A DNA stretch of 5,387 nt, taken from the NCBI GenBank assembly GCA_903928835.1, contig CAIYSK010000080.1, positions 1 to 5,387 on the forward strand. Direction: 5' to 3'. This DNA is from an uncultured cyanobacterium (lineage in GTDB: Bacteria > Cyanobacteriota > Cyanobacteriia > PCC-6307 > Cyanobiaceae). Shown piece after piece: positions 1-5,387 of this stretch. Each line of letters opens with the position of its first letter. Position 1 is the first letter of the stretch. The position numbers and the translations under genes were made by a program. The notes beneath the pieces are model-generated. The model ran no database searches, had not been told where the DNA came from, and saw only the letters and a list, made by a program, of their open reading frames with translations.

Positions 1-573
1 CCCCCTATGCGGGCCATGAACCTCCTTCCTGGTTTTTATTCGGCACCTGAAATAGTCGCAGGGAAGTTAAGTTCAACAGATAATCCTTATGCTAAAGCAA
101 CTCGAAAAGAGATCAAAGATCAGTTTATGGTTGGCGATAATTTATTGATCGCCCCTCTTTTTGCAGGAGAGACAGAGCGAAAAGTAGTCTTGCCAAAAGG
201 CCGTTGGTACGATTTTTATACGGGTCAACTGGCAGGTGAGGGAGAAGTCATAAAAGTGGCCCCTGGACTAGATAAGATCCCAGTTTATGTTAAAGATGGC
301 GGAATTATTCCGATGTATGCAACGCCACAACTTTCGCTAAAATCGCAAGAGAAAAGGGACCTAATCATCCGGTTTTATGGCAACAAAGAGGCTGTTTATA
401 AACTTTACGACGATGACGGAGAGACTTTTGATTATGAGAAGGGCGCCTACTCTTGGCGAGAGATTCGTGTCACTTCTGCCAAGGATGGCAAGTTAAAAGG
501 TTCGATCTCGAAGGCGGAAAAATCGAAGCCTGATAATTTTGCTTCTGTGAAATTCCAATTTATGAGTGAATAA
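1..573 (+). CDS. Glycoside hydrolase family 31 alpha-glycosidase, C-terminal part (5' end outside window)
   Basis: GH31 enzymes hydrolyse alpha-linked glucosides or xylosides by a retaining mechanism. The frame is open from base 1, so the gene begins upstream, and its last 190 codons are seen. Residues 1-10 (PPMRAMNLLP) match the end of the catalytic barrel, and residues 40-54 (DQFMVGDNLLIAPLF) match the conserved segment after it. Residues 60-108 form the proximal beta-sandwich, with the typical LPKGRWYDFYTG and PVYVKDGGIIPM blocks. Residues 119-157 match the distal DUF5110-type domain, with the LYDDDGET motif. The two catalytic Asp residues would lie upstream of the window, so alpha-glucosidase cannot be told from alpha-xylosidase. 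The gene ends in TAA at 571-573. The DNA is AT-rich, unlike everything after about 1325, and suggests a Bacteroidota-type source (inference). Confidence 0.88.
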   Translation, partial: PPMRAMNLLPGFYSAPEIVAGKLSSTDNPYAKATRKEIKDQFMVGDNLLIAPLFAGETERKVVLPKGRWYDFYTGQLAGEGEVIKVAPGLDKIPVYVKDGGIIPMYATPQLSLKSQEKRDLIIRFYGNKEAVYKLYDDDGETFDYEKGAYSWREIRVTSAKDGKLKGSISKAEKSKPDNFASVKFQFMSE

Positions 574-651
574 TTATATATGCTCTAATTTATATTACTT
601 CCTGCGATTGTTTCATTAACTTTATGGTTTAATAATTTAAATACCCCATCG

Positions 652-1326
652 ATGAAAAAGCTATCCGTTCTGGCCGTCATGTTTGTTGCAGCTATTTTTA
701 TTCTATATACTGGAATGCCAGTTCTTGCGTATGGTTTCTGGGGTGTTCCTGTGGCATTAGCCGCTTTAACCGGGATCTGGATTGCCTTTAACATGACCTT
801 GATTCCGCAGATGAAAGGTGGAGTGCAGACTTTTCAGGTGCAGCCAAATAGCAAAGCGCCAGTTGTCATCTTATTCGTTCTATTCCTATATGCAGCAGTA
901 TTGCCTATTGTAACATCATCGCCATTTTTACGCACGTCAGAATATCGCAATTTAATTGGGGAAGTCGAAATTGGCGAGAGCCTGTCAAACCATATGCCTC
1001 CTATCGCTTTATCGCAGATTCGTGTGGTGGATCAGTCCTTGGCAAATATCTTAGGTGACAAGGTGCTTGGAGCACAACCGGCCTTAGGGAGTCAAGTTCG
1101 CTTGGGAACTTTTCATATTCAAAAAGTAAAAAATGAACTTTACTGGGTTGCTCCATTACTTCATTCGGGCTTTTTCATGTGGTATCAGAATGAATTAGGG
1201 ACCAATGGCTATGTGATGGTTAACGCTTCAAATGAGCGTGATGTGAAGCTTGTTCAAGAGTCCGGAGGGAAAAAAATTAGAATTAAATATCAGCCAGAGG
1301 GCTACTTCAGCGACTTTTTAGAGCGG
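652..1326 (+). CDS. Membrane protein of unknown function, truncated by the sequence join
   Basis: I do not recognise this family with certainty. The ATG at 652 is the first start after the GH31 stop, 78 bases away, and has no Shine-Dalgarno sequence, as is common in Bacteroidota. Three hydrophobic segments lie at about residues 4-22, 24-50 and 70-90. They are followed by a soluble, probably extracytoplasmic region (about 95-225) containing GAQPALGSQVRLGTFHIQKV and LYWVAPLLHSGFF. Residues up to about 225 (YFSDFLER) look native. After that the frame runs on to a TAG at 1465-1467 through about 46 residues of Trp/Cys/Gly-rich sequence (WVCCCWSGCW) with a different base composition. I read that tail as an out-of-frame reading of the cyanobacterial DNA. 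The end coordinate is the estimated join, not a stop codon. The product may be unrelated in function to the GH31 gene upstream. Confidence 0.7.
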
Positions 1327-1331
1327 CCATG
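1316..1331. other. Probable chimeric junction between two genomes
   Basis: Base composition changes abruptly here, from AT-rich to strongly GC-rich. The upstream membrane-protein frame loses plausible protein sequence after about base 1326. A different forward frame becomes a credible hydrophobic C-terminal tail from about 1323-1329. The true breakpoint cannot be fixed to a single base, because bases such as GAGCGG could belong to either side. No inverted repeats, insertion-sequence ends, integrase gene or tRNA gene are visible nearby that would explain a natural insertion. Confidence 0.7.
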
Positions 1332-1421
1332 GGTTTGCTGCTGCTGGTCTGGCTGCTGGTCATCGCTACCTGGGGTCGCACCCCTTGGGGTGCTTGGATC
1401 TGGGAACAGTCTGGCGCCTAG
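1329..1421 (+). CDS. C-terminal tail of a cyanobacterial membrane protein (5' part lost at the join)
   Basis: From the ATG at 1329 this frame encodes 30 residues and ends in TAG at 1419-1421. It begins with a hydrophobic helix (MGLLLLVWLLVIATWG) and ends with a short Trp-rich polar tail (TPWGAWIWEQSGA). The frame stays open upstream into the join (RLFRAA before the Met) but hits a TAA in the AT-rich DNA at 1284-1286. The Met is therefore probably internal, and the original gene would have continued upstream in the cyanobacterial genome. A complete single-helix miniprotein is possible, but no ribosome binding site precedes the ATG. I do not recognise the family. It converges on the metal-binding lipoprotein gene, with 42 bases between the two stop codons. 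Confidence 0.45.
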   Translation: MGLLLLVWLLVIATWGRTPWGAWIWEQSGA

Positions 1422-1424
1422 GGG

Positions 1425-1453
1425 GTTTACGGGTCAGCTGTTTACGGGTCAGC
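1425..1453 (+). repeat. Two tandem copies of a 14-bp sequence
   Basis: The sequence GTTTACGGGTCAGC occurs at 1425-1438 and again at 1440-1453, with one T between copies (period 15). It lies in the 42-base gap between two convergent stop codons (1421 and 1464). The copies do not form an obvious hairpin with a U-run, so I do not call it a terminator. Two copies are too few to suggest a CRISPR array. Confidence 0.75.
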
Positions 1454-1463
1454 GGGGTATGGA

Positions 1464-2441
1464 TTAGCGGATCGCTTGCCAGCGGGTTTGCAGGGCCTGG
1501 CCGCTTTCCCGGTCGCAGCGGCCGCCCAGGCCTTCGCTAATCAAGCAGGTGTTGGCGATTGCCGTGGCTGGGAGCGACGGCTGGCCAGGGGCGAGCCCAT
1601 CGGCCACAAGGGCTGCGGGGGCAATGGGAATGCCGCTCAGGGCACTGAGGCGCAACAATGCTTTAGGGGGCGGTATTTCCTCGCTGAACAGTTGCCGCAC
1701 CCCGAGGCGACGCAACTGTTTCAGGGTTGCGTCTAGCCCTTCTGGGCGGAGGACATGGCTGCCACTGCTGCCATCCAATAGGGCCAGCTCTTGGAGTCCA
1801 TAGGCCCGCGCCAGGCTGATGAAGGCCCGATGGCTGCTGGCCAGGACGGGCTTTTGGCCAGCGGCTTTGCCGGGGATCGTCGCCAGCTGGTGCCGGTTCC
1901 AGGTGTCCAAATCAGCCAAGACGGATTCCATCGCCTTGGCCCGGCCGTCCATGGCCCGGGCCTCCGCTGGCAGCAGAGCGCCCAGGTCCCGATGGAGCCA
2001 GCGCACCAGGGCCCGGCTTTGGGCGGGGTCATGCCAGATATGGGGGTCGGCTGACTGGGCCCCCAGTTTTGGGCTGTCCGGCACGGCCAATTCCGCCACG
2101 GCTTTTGACCCGGCCAGACCCTGGAGGGAAGGGGTGAGGTTGTAGCCGTTGATCAGCACGACTTGGGCCTGGCCCAGTTGGCGTTTTTGCTGGGGGGTCA
2201 GACGCAGGTTGTGGGGGTCTTCTCCTGGGGGCACCAGGCAGTGCACGTCAGCGGCTGATTGCACAAGCCTTTGGGTGAGGTCGCAGAGCACGCCATCACC
2301 AGCCACGATTGAGGGGCGCTGCCGGGCCATGGGCCCTGGAGGGCGGTTCTGGCACCCGGCTACGCCGACCAGCAGGGCGCCGCCGAAGCTGGCCGCCAGG
2401 GCTAAGCGTTGGCAGTCCCTGCGGGCTAAGACTGGGGCCAT
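1464..2441 (-). CDS. znuA: Zinc-type metal ABC transporter substrate-binding lipoprotein (cluster A-I, ZnuA-like)
   Basis: This 325-residue protein captures a divalent metal outside the inner membrane and hands it to the permease. The chosen Met gives a lipoprotein signal: Arg7-Arg8, a hydrophobic stretch at about 11-29, and the lipobox VAGC with Cys30 as the lipidation site. Family ligand positions are visible: His77 (GEDPHNLRL), His134 (ADPHIWHDP), His204 (ASSHRAF) and a probable Asp281 (VADGL). In the family, manganese binders such as PsaA have Glu at the third position, so His204 favours zinc. The His-rich loop of many ZnuA proteins is absent. Cys299 and Cys309 near the end could form a disulfide. 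The frame extends upstream to 2711, but that part is antisense to the ATPase gene and unlike a signal peptide. The start codon interlocks with that of the divergent ATPase. A GGAG lies about 12 bases upstream. Family is secure, metal choice is inferred. Confidence 0.88.
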   Translation of the reverse strand: MAPVLARRDCQRLALAASFGGALLVGVAGCQNRPPGPMARQRPSIVAGDGVLCDLTQRLVQSAADVHCLVPPGEDPHNLRLTPQQKRQLGQAQVVLINGYNLTPSLQGLAGSKAVAELAVPDSPKLGAQSADPHIWHDPAQSRALVRWLHRDLGALLPAEARAMDGRAKAMESVLADLDTWNRHQLATIPGKAAGQKPVLASSHRAFISLARAYGLQELALLDGSSGSHVLRPEGLDATLKQLRRLGVRQLFSEEIPPPKALLRLSALSGIPIAPAALVADGLAPGQPSLPATAIANTCLISEGLGGRCDRESGQALQTRWQAIR

Positions 2442-2443
2442 GG
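2438..2443. promoter_or_regulatory. Interlocked divergent start codons in one CCATGG palindrome
   Basis: The forward ATPase gene starts with ATG at 2440-2442 and the reverse lipoprotein gene with ATG at 2441-2439. Both start codons lie inside the same six-base palindrome and share two bases. There is therefore no intergenic space. Each gene's ribosome binding site and promoter must lie within the first part of the other gene, or farther away. I see no AT-rich inverted repeat resembling a Zur box nearby. A GTG at 2449 is an alternative ATPase start, which would leave only 7 bases between the genes. Confidence 0.6.
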
Positions 2444-3135
2444 CGCTCGTGGTCTCCAACCTCAGTGTGGGCCGAAATGGCGACCAGGTGCTCGATGCTG
2501 TCAGTTTCAGCCTGGAGAGCGGCAGCCTCACGGCCCTGGTGGGTCCGAATGGGGCTGGCAAAAGCACCTTGCTGCAGGCAATTGCCGGCCAATTGCCGAT
2601 CGGCTCAGGCACCGTTGAACTCCATGGCGTAACCCTCTTACCGGCCCTGGCCCGGCGGGAACTGGCCCTGATGCCCCAGCGCGGCGAGATCGCCTGGGAC
2701 TTCCCCATCACCGTGAGGGAGCTGGTGGACCTGGGGCGTCTGGTTGCTGCCCGCCCCGGTTGTTGCGATGTGGAAGCGGCCCTGCAGCGGGTGGGATTGG
2801 TGGGTTTGGCAGATCGGCGCCTCGATCAGCTCTCCGGGGGGCAGCAGCAGCGCGCCCTGCTGGCGCGCACCTTGGTGCAGCCGGCCCAAATCCTGCTGCT
2901 GGATGAACCCTGTGCTGCCATTGACCCGCCGTCGCGTACGGCCTTGCTTAAGGTGATGGGTCAACTGCGGGATGCGGGGCTCACCCTGCTGGTGAGCAGC
3001 CACGATTGGGGGCTCGATCTCGATGCCTACGACCGGGTGCTGGTCTTGGATCGCACCGTGCTGGCCGATGGCACCCCCGGCCAGGTGCGTCAGGCCCTCG
3101 GCGACCTACGGGTGGGGAATCATTGCTGTGGCTGA
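2440..3135 (+). CDS. znuC: Metal (zinc-type) ABC transporter ATP-binding protein
   Basis: This cytoplasmic ATPase, 231 residues, powers import through the permease encoded directly downstream. All ABC motifs are intact and in order: Walker A GPNGAGKST at 35-43, the Q-loop at Gln80 (LMPQRGEIAWDFPITV, typical of zinc/manganese importers), the signature LSGGQQQR at 131-138, Walker B ILLLDEP at 151-157, and the H-loop His188 (SSHDW). Length is close to that of ZnuC/MntA-type proteins. The ATG at 2440 puts the first beta-strand (MALVVSNLSVGRNG) at the usual place. The frame remains open upstream to 2149, but that part is antisense to the lipoprotein gene. The upstream ribosome site is weak (GGGG close to the ATG). 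The end overlaps the permease gene if the latter starts at GTG 3128, indicating translational coupling. Zinc versus manganese rests on the binding-protein gene. Confidence 0.93.
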   Translation: MALVVSNLSVGRNGDQVLDAVSFSLESGSLTALVGPNGAGKSTLLQAIAGQLPIGSGTVELHGVTLLPALARRELALMPQRGEIAWDFPITVRELVDLGRLVAARPGCCDVEAALQRVGLVGLADRRLDQLSGGQQQRALLARTLVQPAQILLLDEPCAAIDPPSRTALLKVMGQLRDAGLTLLVSSHDWGLDLDAYDRVLVLDRTVLADGTPGQVRQALGDLRVGNHCCG

Positions 3136-3924
3136 GATGCTTTGGTGGCTTCAGCCCCTGATCCTGGCCCTGCTCGTTGGGGCGCTCTGCCCCCTGAGTG
3201 GCACCTTGTTGTTGGTGCAGCGGCGCCTGTTTCAGGCCAATTTGATCTCCCATGCCGTGCTGCCTGGCCTGGCTTTGGCCGTGGCCCTGCGCCTCGATCC
3301 AGGAGTTGGTGGCGTGGTGAGCGGTGTGGCCGGAGCCTTGCTCGCCGAGCAGCTCAGCCGTGGGGACCGCGGCAGTGATGGCGGCGATGAAGCCGTGCTC
3401 AATACGGTGTTGGCGGGCTTCCTTGGGCTTGGGGTGCTGCTGATCCCCCTGCTCCACATCCGGGTGGATCGGAGGCAGTGCTGTTTGGCGATCTACTGGC
3501 GGCGGGGGCGAGTGATCTGGTGCGCACCTTGGTGGCCTTTGCCGCCGTGCTGCTGCTATTGGGCCTGCGCTACCGGCAGCTGGTGTACCTGGGGGTGGAT
3601 CCCATGGGGGCCGCGGCAGCCGGCTTGCCCGTGCGGAGGCTGCGGCTACTCCTCACCCTGGTCACAGCCTTCACGGTGGTGAGTGCCATGAGCGCAGTGG
3701 GGGTTGTGTTGGTGATTGCCTTGATGGGGGCGCCGGCCCTGTTGGCCTTGACCGGTGCCCTGAGCCTGCGCCAGGCCCTGGTGCGTTCAGCGGCTTTGGG
3801 CTTGGTGATCAGTGGAGCGGGCTTTGGCTTGGCCATTCAACCGGCGATCAACCTGCCTCCGGGCCCCCTGATCGGCGTGCTGTGCATGGGCTTGTTGCCC
3901 CTGGCGGCCCTTAGGCGGCGCTGA
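3128..3924 (+). pseudogene. znuB: Metal ABC transporter permease, interrupted by a one-base frameshift
   Basis: This is the membrane channel of the importer (ABC-3 family). The first part is read in one frame to about base 3469 and includes GTLLLVQRRLFQANLISHAV, a family-typical block, then several hydrophobic helices. The rest is read in another frame from about 3472 to the TGA at 3922-3924, beginning EAVLFGDLLAAG, which is the conserved ZnuB-type RVDLEAxLFGD motif cut in half. Adding one base restores about 265 residues, normal for the family, and no other lesion is visible. Unrepaired, the first frame continues out of register to 3682. The start is GTG at 3128, overlapping the ATPase by 8 bases with GGGGA nine bases upstream, or ATG at 3137, one base after the ATPase stop. 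A sequencing error seems at least as likely as a real mutation. The end overlaps the convergent gene by 14 bases. Confidence 0.85.
3467..3474 (+). other. Frameshift site in the permease gene
   Basis: The bases GTG GAT CG GAG GCA should encode V-D-L-E-A. One base is missing from the expected Leu codon (CTG reduced to CG, at about 3470-3471). There is no X-XXY-YYZ slippery heptamer and no homopolymer run, so programmed frameshifting is not indicated. Confidence 0.75.
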
Positions 3925-4375
3925 ACCAGGCGGGCCTGGCTTCAAAGCAGGCTCCATTGCGTTCGTTTTCGCGGGCTTCCACCTTCCAGCAGCAGCTGCG
4001 GCCGCCATCCCGCTGGTGCAGCAGGCCATTGGCCCAACCCCACACCAGCTGGGCGCTGGCCTCCATGCCCACGTTGTCCATCACCCGCAGGTCGAGGGCC
4101 CCTTGGCCGTGCAGGGCCTGCCATTGCTCGAGGAGGGGGTCGTCGGCATTCACCAAAAACGTGTGGTCGAATTGGAGGGCGAGCTGGGTCTCGAGGTCTT
4201 GGAGGCTGGAGAAATCCACCACGAACCCATGGGCATCAAGCTCCGTGGCCTGGAACCAGACGGTGAAGCTGCGGCTGTAGCCGTGCACAAAGCGGCAGTG
4301 GCCCGGATGGCGCCATTGCCGGTGACAGCAGGGATAGCCGCTGAAGGTTTTGGAGCAGGTAAAAGCGGCGGTCAT
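3911..4375 (-). CDS. 6-pyruvoyl-tetrahydropterin synthase / QueD-like protein
   Basis: This 154-residue protein belongs to the PTPS/QueD superfamily of the T-fold, whose members act on dihydroneopterin triphosphate in making pterins or the queuosine precursor. Visible landmarks are Cys16-Cys17-His18, GHCRFVHGYSRSF at 25-37, VVDFSSL at 52-58, Asp70-His71 (DHTFLVN) and Glu133 (WKVEAREN). In the family, Cys (here Cys27) plus the Asp-His pair are catalytic and three His bind zinc. His18 and His31 fit two ligands, but the usual third one, in HGH, is replaced by Tyr33. This makes it a divergent subfamily whose exact reaction is uncertain. The ATG at 4375 aligns with the usual N-terminus; the frame extends 22 codons further upstream across the hisIE start region. 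It is divergent from hisIE with 41 bases between starts, and its 3' end overlaps the permease by 14 bases. Confidence 0.8.
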   Translation of the reverse strand: MTAAFTCSKTFSGYPCCHRQWRHPGHCRFVHGYSRSFTVWFQATELDAHGFVVDFSSLQDLETQLALQFDHTFLVNADDPLLEQWQALHGQGALDLRVMDNVGMEASAQLVWGWANGLLHQRDGGRSCCWKVEARENERNGACFEARPAWFSAA

Positions 4376-4416
4376 CCTGCGGCCAAGCGGGAGATGTTGC
4401 GGGAGGATTGGCTCAG
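4376..4416. promoter_or_regulatory. 41-bp divergent spacer with hisIE ribosome binding site
   Basis: This spacer separates the starts of the QueD-like gene (-) and hisIE (+). GGGAGGA at 4401-4407 ends nine bases before the ATG at 4417, a good ribosome binding site that decides this start over the TTG at 4408, which abuts it directly. Promoters for both genes would have to fit here or inside the neighbouring coding regions. I see no clear -10/-35 pair. Confidence 0.55.
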
Positions 4417-5136
4417 ATGGACCAAAAGCCCTTGGAGGCATCCTTTCACCCGCCAGGCCCCGACCAGGCCCAGCAGTTCGCTGCTGAGCTCGGGGAGAAC
4501 CTGCGCTTTAACGAGGTAGGCCTGATTCCCGCCGTGGCCCAGGACTGGCTGGATGGCGCCGTGTTGATGGTGGCCTGGATGAACCTTGAGGCGATTGAGC
4601 GCACCCTGACCACGGGCGAGGTGCACTACTGGAGCCGCTCCCGCCAGGAGTTGTGGCATAAGGGTGCCACCAGCGGCCAGCTTCAAAAGCTGCGCGGCCT
4701 TCGCTACGACTGCGATGCCGATGTGTTGCTGCTCACCATCGAGCAGGCGGGCGCGGGGGCTTGCCACACCGGGGCCCGCAGTTGCTTCTACGAGGAGGGC
4801 CCCCAGCCCAGTGCCGGTGGCCCGGCAGCTTTGCCACCGCCGGCCGATGTGTGCACCGAGCTGGCCCGGGTGATCGAGGGCCGCCGGGATGTCCCTGAGC
4901 CGGGGAGTTACACCAACAAGCTGTTGGCTGGAGGCGATAACGCCATTCTCAAAAAAATCGGCGAAGAAAGCGCCGAATTTGTGATGGCCTGCAAGGACGA
5001 CAACGCCGCCGAGATCGCCGGAGAAGCCGCCGACATTGTGTTTCACATGCAGGTGGCCTTGGCCCACCATGGGGTCAGTTGGCGCCAGGTGCAGGAAGTG
5101 CTGGCCCAGCGGCGGGGCGCACCGCGTCGGAGTTGA
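4417..5136 (+). CDS. hisIE: Bifunctional phosphoribosyl-AMP cyclohydrolase / phosphoribosyl-ATP pyrophosphatase
   Basis: This cytoplasmic fusion enzyme (239 residues) performs steps 2 and 3 of histidine biosynthesis: pyrophosphate removal from phosphoribosyl-ATP, then opening of the adenine ring of phosphoribosyl-AMP. The HisI domain spans about 30-127, with LMVAWMNLEA, YWSRSRQELWHKGATSG, the metal-binding YDCDAD at 97-102 (Asp98, Cys99, Asp100, Asp102) and Cys116/Cys123 in ACHTGARSCFY. A Pro/Gly/Ala-rich linker at 128-143 joins the HisE domain at about 145-232, with SYTNKLLAGG, KKIGEESAEFVMA (Glu183, Glu184) and GEAADIVFHM (Glu203, Asp206). All key residues are intact and the length is normal for the fusion. 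The start is chosen by its ribosome binding site. Its 3' end overlaps the convergent metalloprotease gene by 62 bases. It stands apart from other his genes, as is usual in cyanobacteria. Confidence 0.95.
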   Translation: MDQKPLEASFHPPGPDQAQQFAAELGENLRFNEVGLIPAVAQDWLDGAVLMVAWMNLEAIERTLTTGEVHYWSRSRQELWHKGATSGQLQKLRGLRYDCDADVLLLTIEQAGAGACHTGARSCFYEEGPQPSAGGPAALPPPADVCTELARVIEGRRDVPEPGSYTNKLLAGGDNAILKKIGEESAEFVMACKDDNAAEIAGEAADIVFHMQVALAHHGVSWRQVQEVLAQRRGAPRRS

Positions 5137-5387
5137 GGCCGCCCTGGCGGTAGAGCCAGCCAAGGGTGGCCCGATCCCGGGGGCTGAGCTGCAGCAGGGG
5201 CTTTGCGCCAGGGGCAACAGCCATCACATCGCTGGCTTGATCGCTGTGGCCCCAGAGCCCGAAGGCATGGCCGAGTTCGTGCAGGGCTGTGGCCTGGATC
5301 GCCGTTTGGGCTTGTCCGGGGCTGATCGCCACGGTGACCAGCGGTTCGATCTGCCACTGGCCTGATCGCTCCACCTCGACCAGCTCC
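5075..5387 (-). CDS. Matrixin-like metzincin metalloprotease, C-terminal part (5' end outside window)
   Basis: The frame is open to the right edge, so the last 103 complete codons are seen. The motif HELGHAFGLWGH (codons at 5281-5246) is the metzincin zinc site HExxHxxGxxH: three His ligands and the catalytic Glu. The downstream SDVM (Met codon at 5224-5222) is the Met-turn. The preceding ITV-like strand (LVTVAISPG) and the following LSPRDRATLGWLY fit small matrixin-type proteases of cyanobacteria, which are usually exported; any signal peptide would lie outside the window. The natural substrate is unknown. The last residues (SDAVRPAAGPALPAPGAN) run into the end of hisIE, giving a 62-base convergent overlap. 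This low-complexity tail may be an extension from a lost earlier stop rather than a conserved part. Confidence 0.82.
   Translation of the reverse strand, partial: ELVEVERSGQWQIEPLVTVAISPGQAQTAIQATALHELGHAFGLWGHSDQASDVMAVAPGAKPLLQLSPRDRATLGWLYRQGGLNSDAVRPAAGPALPAPGAN

Noticed and set aside
574..651. Bacteroidota-type promoter (TAACTTTA at 617-624 resembles the -7 element TAnnTTTG).
   Set aside because: The last base does not match and no TTTG element lies at the right distance upstream, so it cannot be told from AT-rich background.
1425..1453. CRISPR array or rho-independent terminator.
   Set aside because: There are only two copies separated by a single base, no spacers, and no GC hairpin followed by a T-run.
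1327..1467. A natural fusion protein: the membrane protein frame continuing through a Cys/Trp-rich tail.
   Set aside because: The tail is an out-of-register reading of DNA whose other frame gives a credible hydrophobic C-terminus, and composition changes exactly there. The join explains it better.
2149..2439. N-terminal extension of the ATPase upstream of 2440.
   Set aside because: This stretch is antisense to the well-supported lipoprotein gene, and its translation resembles no ABC domain.
2442..2711. N-terminal extension of the binding lipoprotein upstream of 2441.
   Set aside because: It is antisense to the ATPase Walker A region, and it would bury the lipoprotein signal inside the protein.
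3461..3482. Programmed ribosomal frameshift in the permease.
   Set aside because: There is no slippery heptamer, and the family is normally encoded in one frame; a lost base is simpler.
4372..5217. A 281-residue reverse-strand reading frame opposite hisIE.
   Set aside because: It is antisense to an intact, motif-complete HisIE, and long antisense frames are expected in GC-rich DNA.

Overview
The window appears to hold DNA from two unrelated bacteria joined near base 1325. Bases 1 to about 1325 are AT-rich and have no clear Shine-Dalgarno sequences. They carry the end of a glycoside hydrolase family 31 gene and the start of a membrane protein gene. This looks like a Bacteroidota-type genome, but the assignment is by style and is inferred. 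From about 1325 to the end the DNA is GC-rich, tightly packed and rich in GCC/CTG/GTG codons. Its gene content (zinc-type metal ABC transporter, fused HisIE, QueD-like protein, small matrixin-like metalloprotease) fits a picocyanobacterium of the Synechococcus/Cyanobium type. One gene on each side looks cut at the join, which is what an assembly or cloning chimera produces.

Layout, left part: 1-573 (+) is the C-terminal part of a GH31 alpha-glycosidase. Bases 574-651 are an AT-rich spacer. From 652 (+) runs a membrane protein of unknown function that loses its native sequence at about 1326.

Layout, right part: 1329-1421 (+) is a 30-residue tail with one membrane segment, probably the end of a cyanobacterial membrane protein cut by the join. 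A 14-bp sequence is repeated in tandem at 1425-1453. Then come the zinc-type binding lipoprotein (2441-1464, -), its ATPase (2440-3135, +) and its permease (3128-3924, +, broken by a one-base frameshift near 3470). A QueD/6-pyruvoyl-tetrahydropterin synthase-like gene (4375-3911, -), hisIE (4417-5136, +) and the C-terminal part of a secreted-type metzincin protease (5387-5075, -, running off the edge) complete the window.

How the genes work together: the binding lipoprotein, ATPase and permease form one metal importer. The lipoprotein captures the metal outside the inner membrane, the permease carries it through, and the ATPase powers the cycle. The lipoprotein gene is divergent from the other two, and the two start codons interlock in a single CCATGG palindrome, so there is no separate promoter region between them. 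HisIE performs steps 2 and 3 of histidine biosynthesis. Every convergent pair on the cyanobacterial side overlaps at the 3' ends (14 and 62 bases), so compaction is extreme. I see no RNA gene, mobile element, CRISPR array or defence system, and no convincing undescribed system. The points most worth checking are the chimeric join, the interlocked start codons and the permease frameshift.
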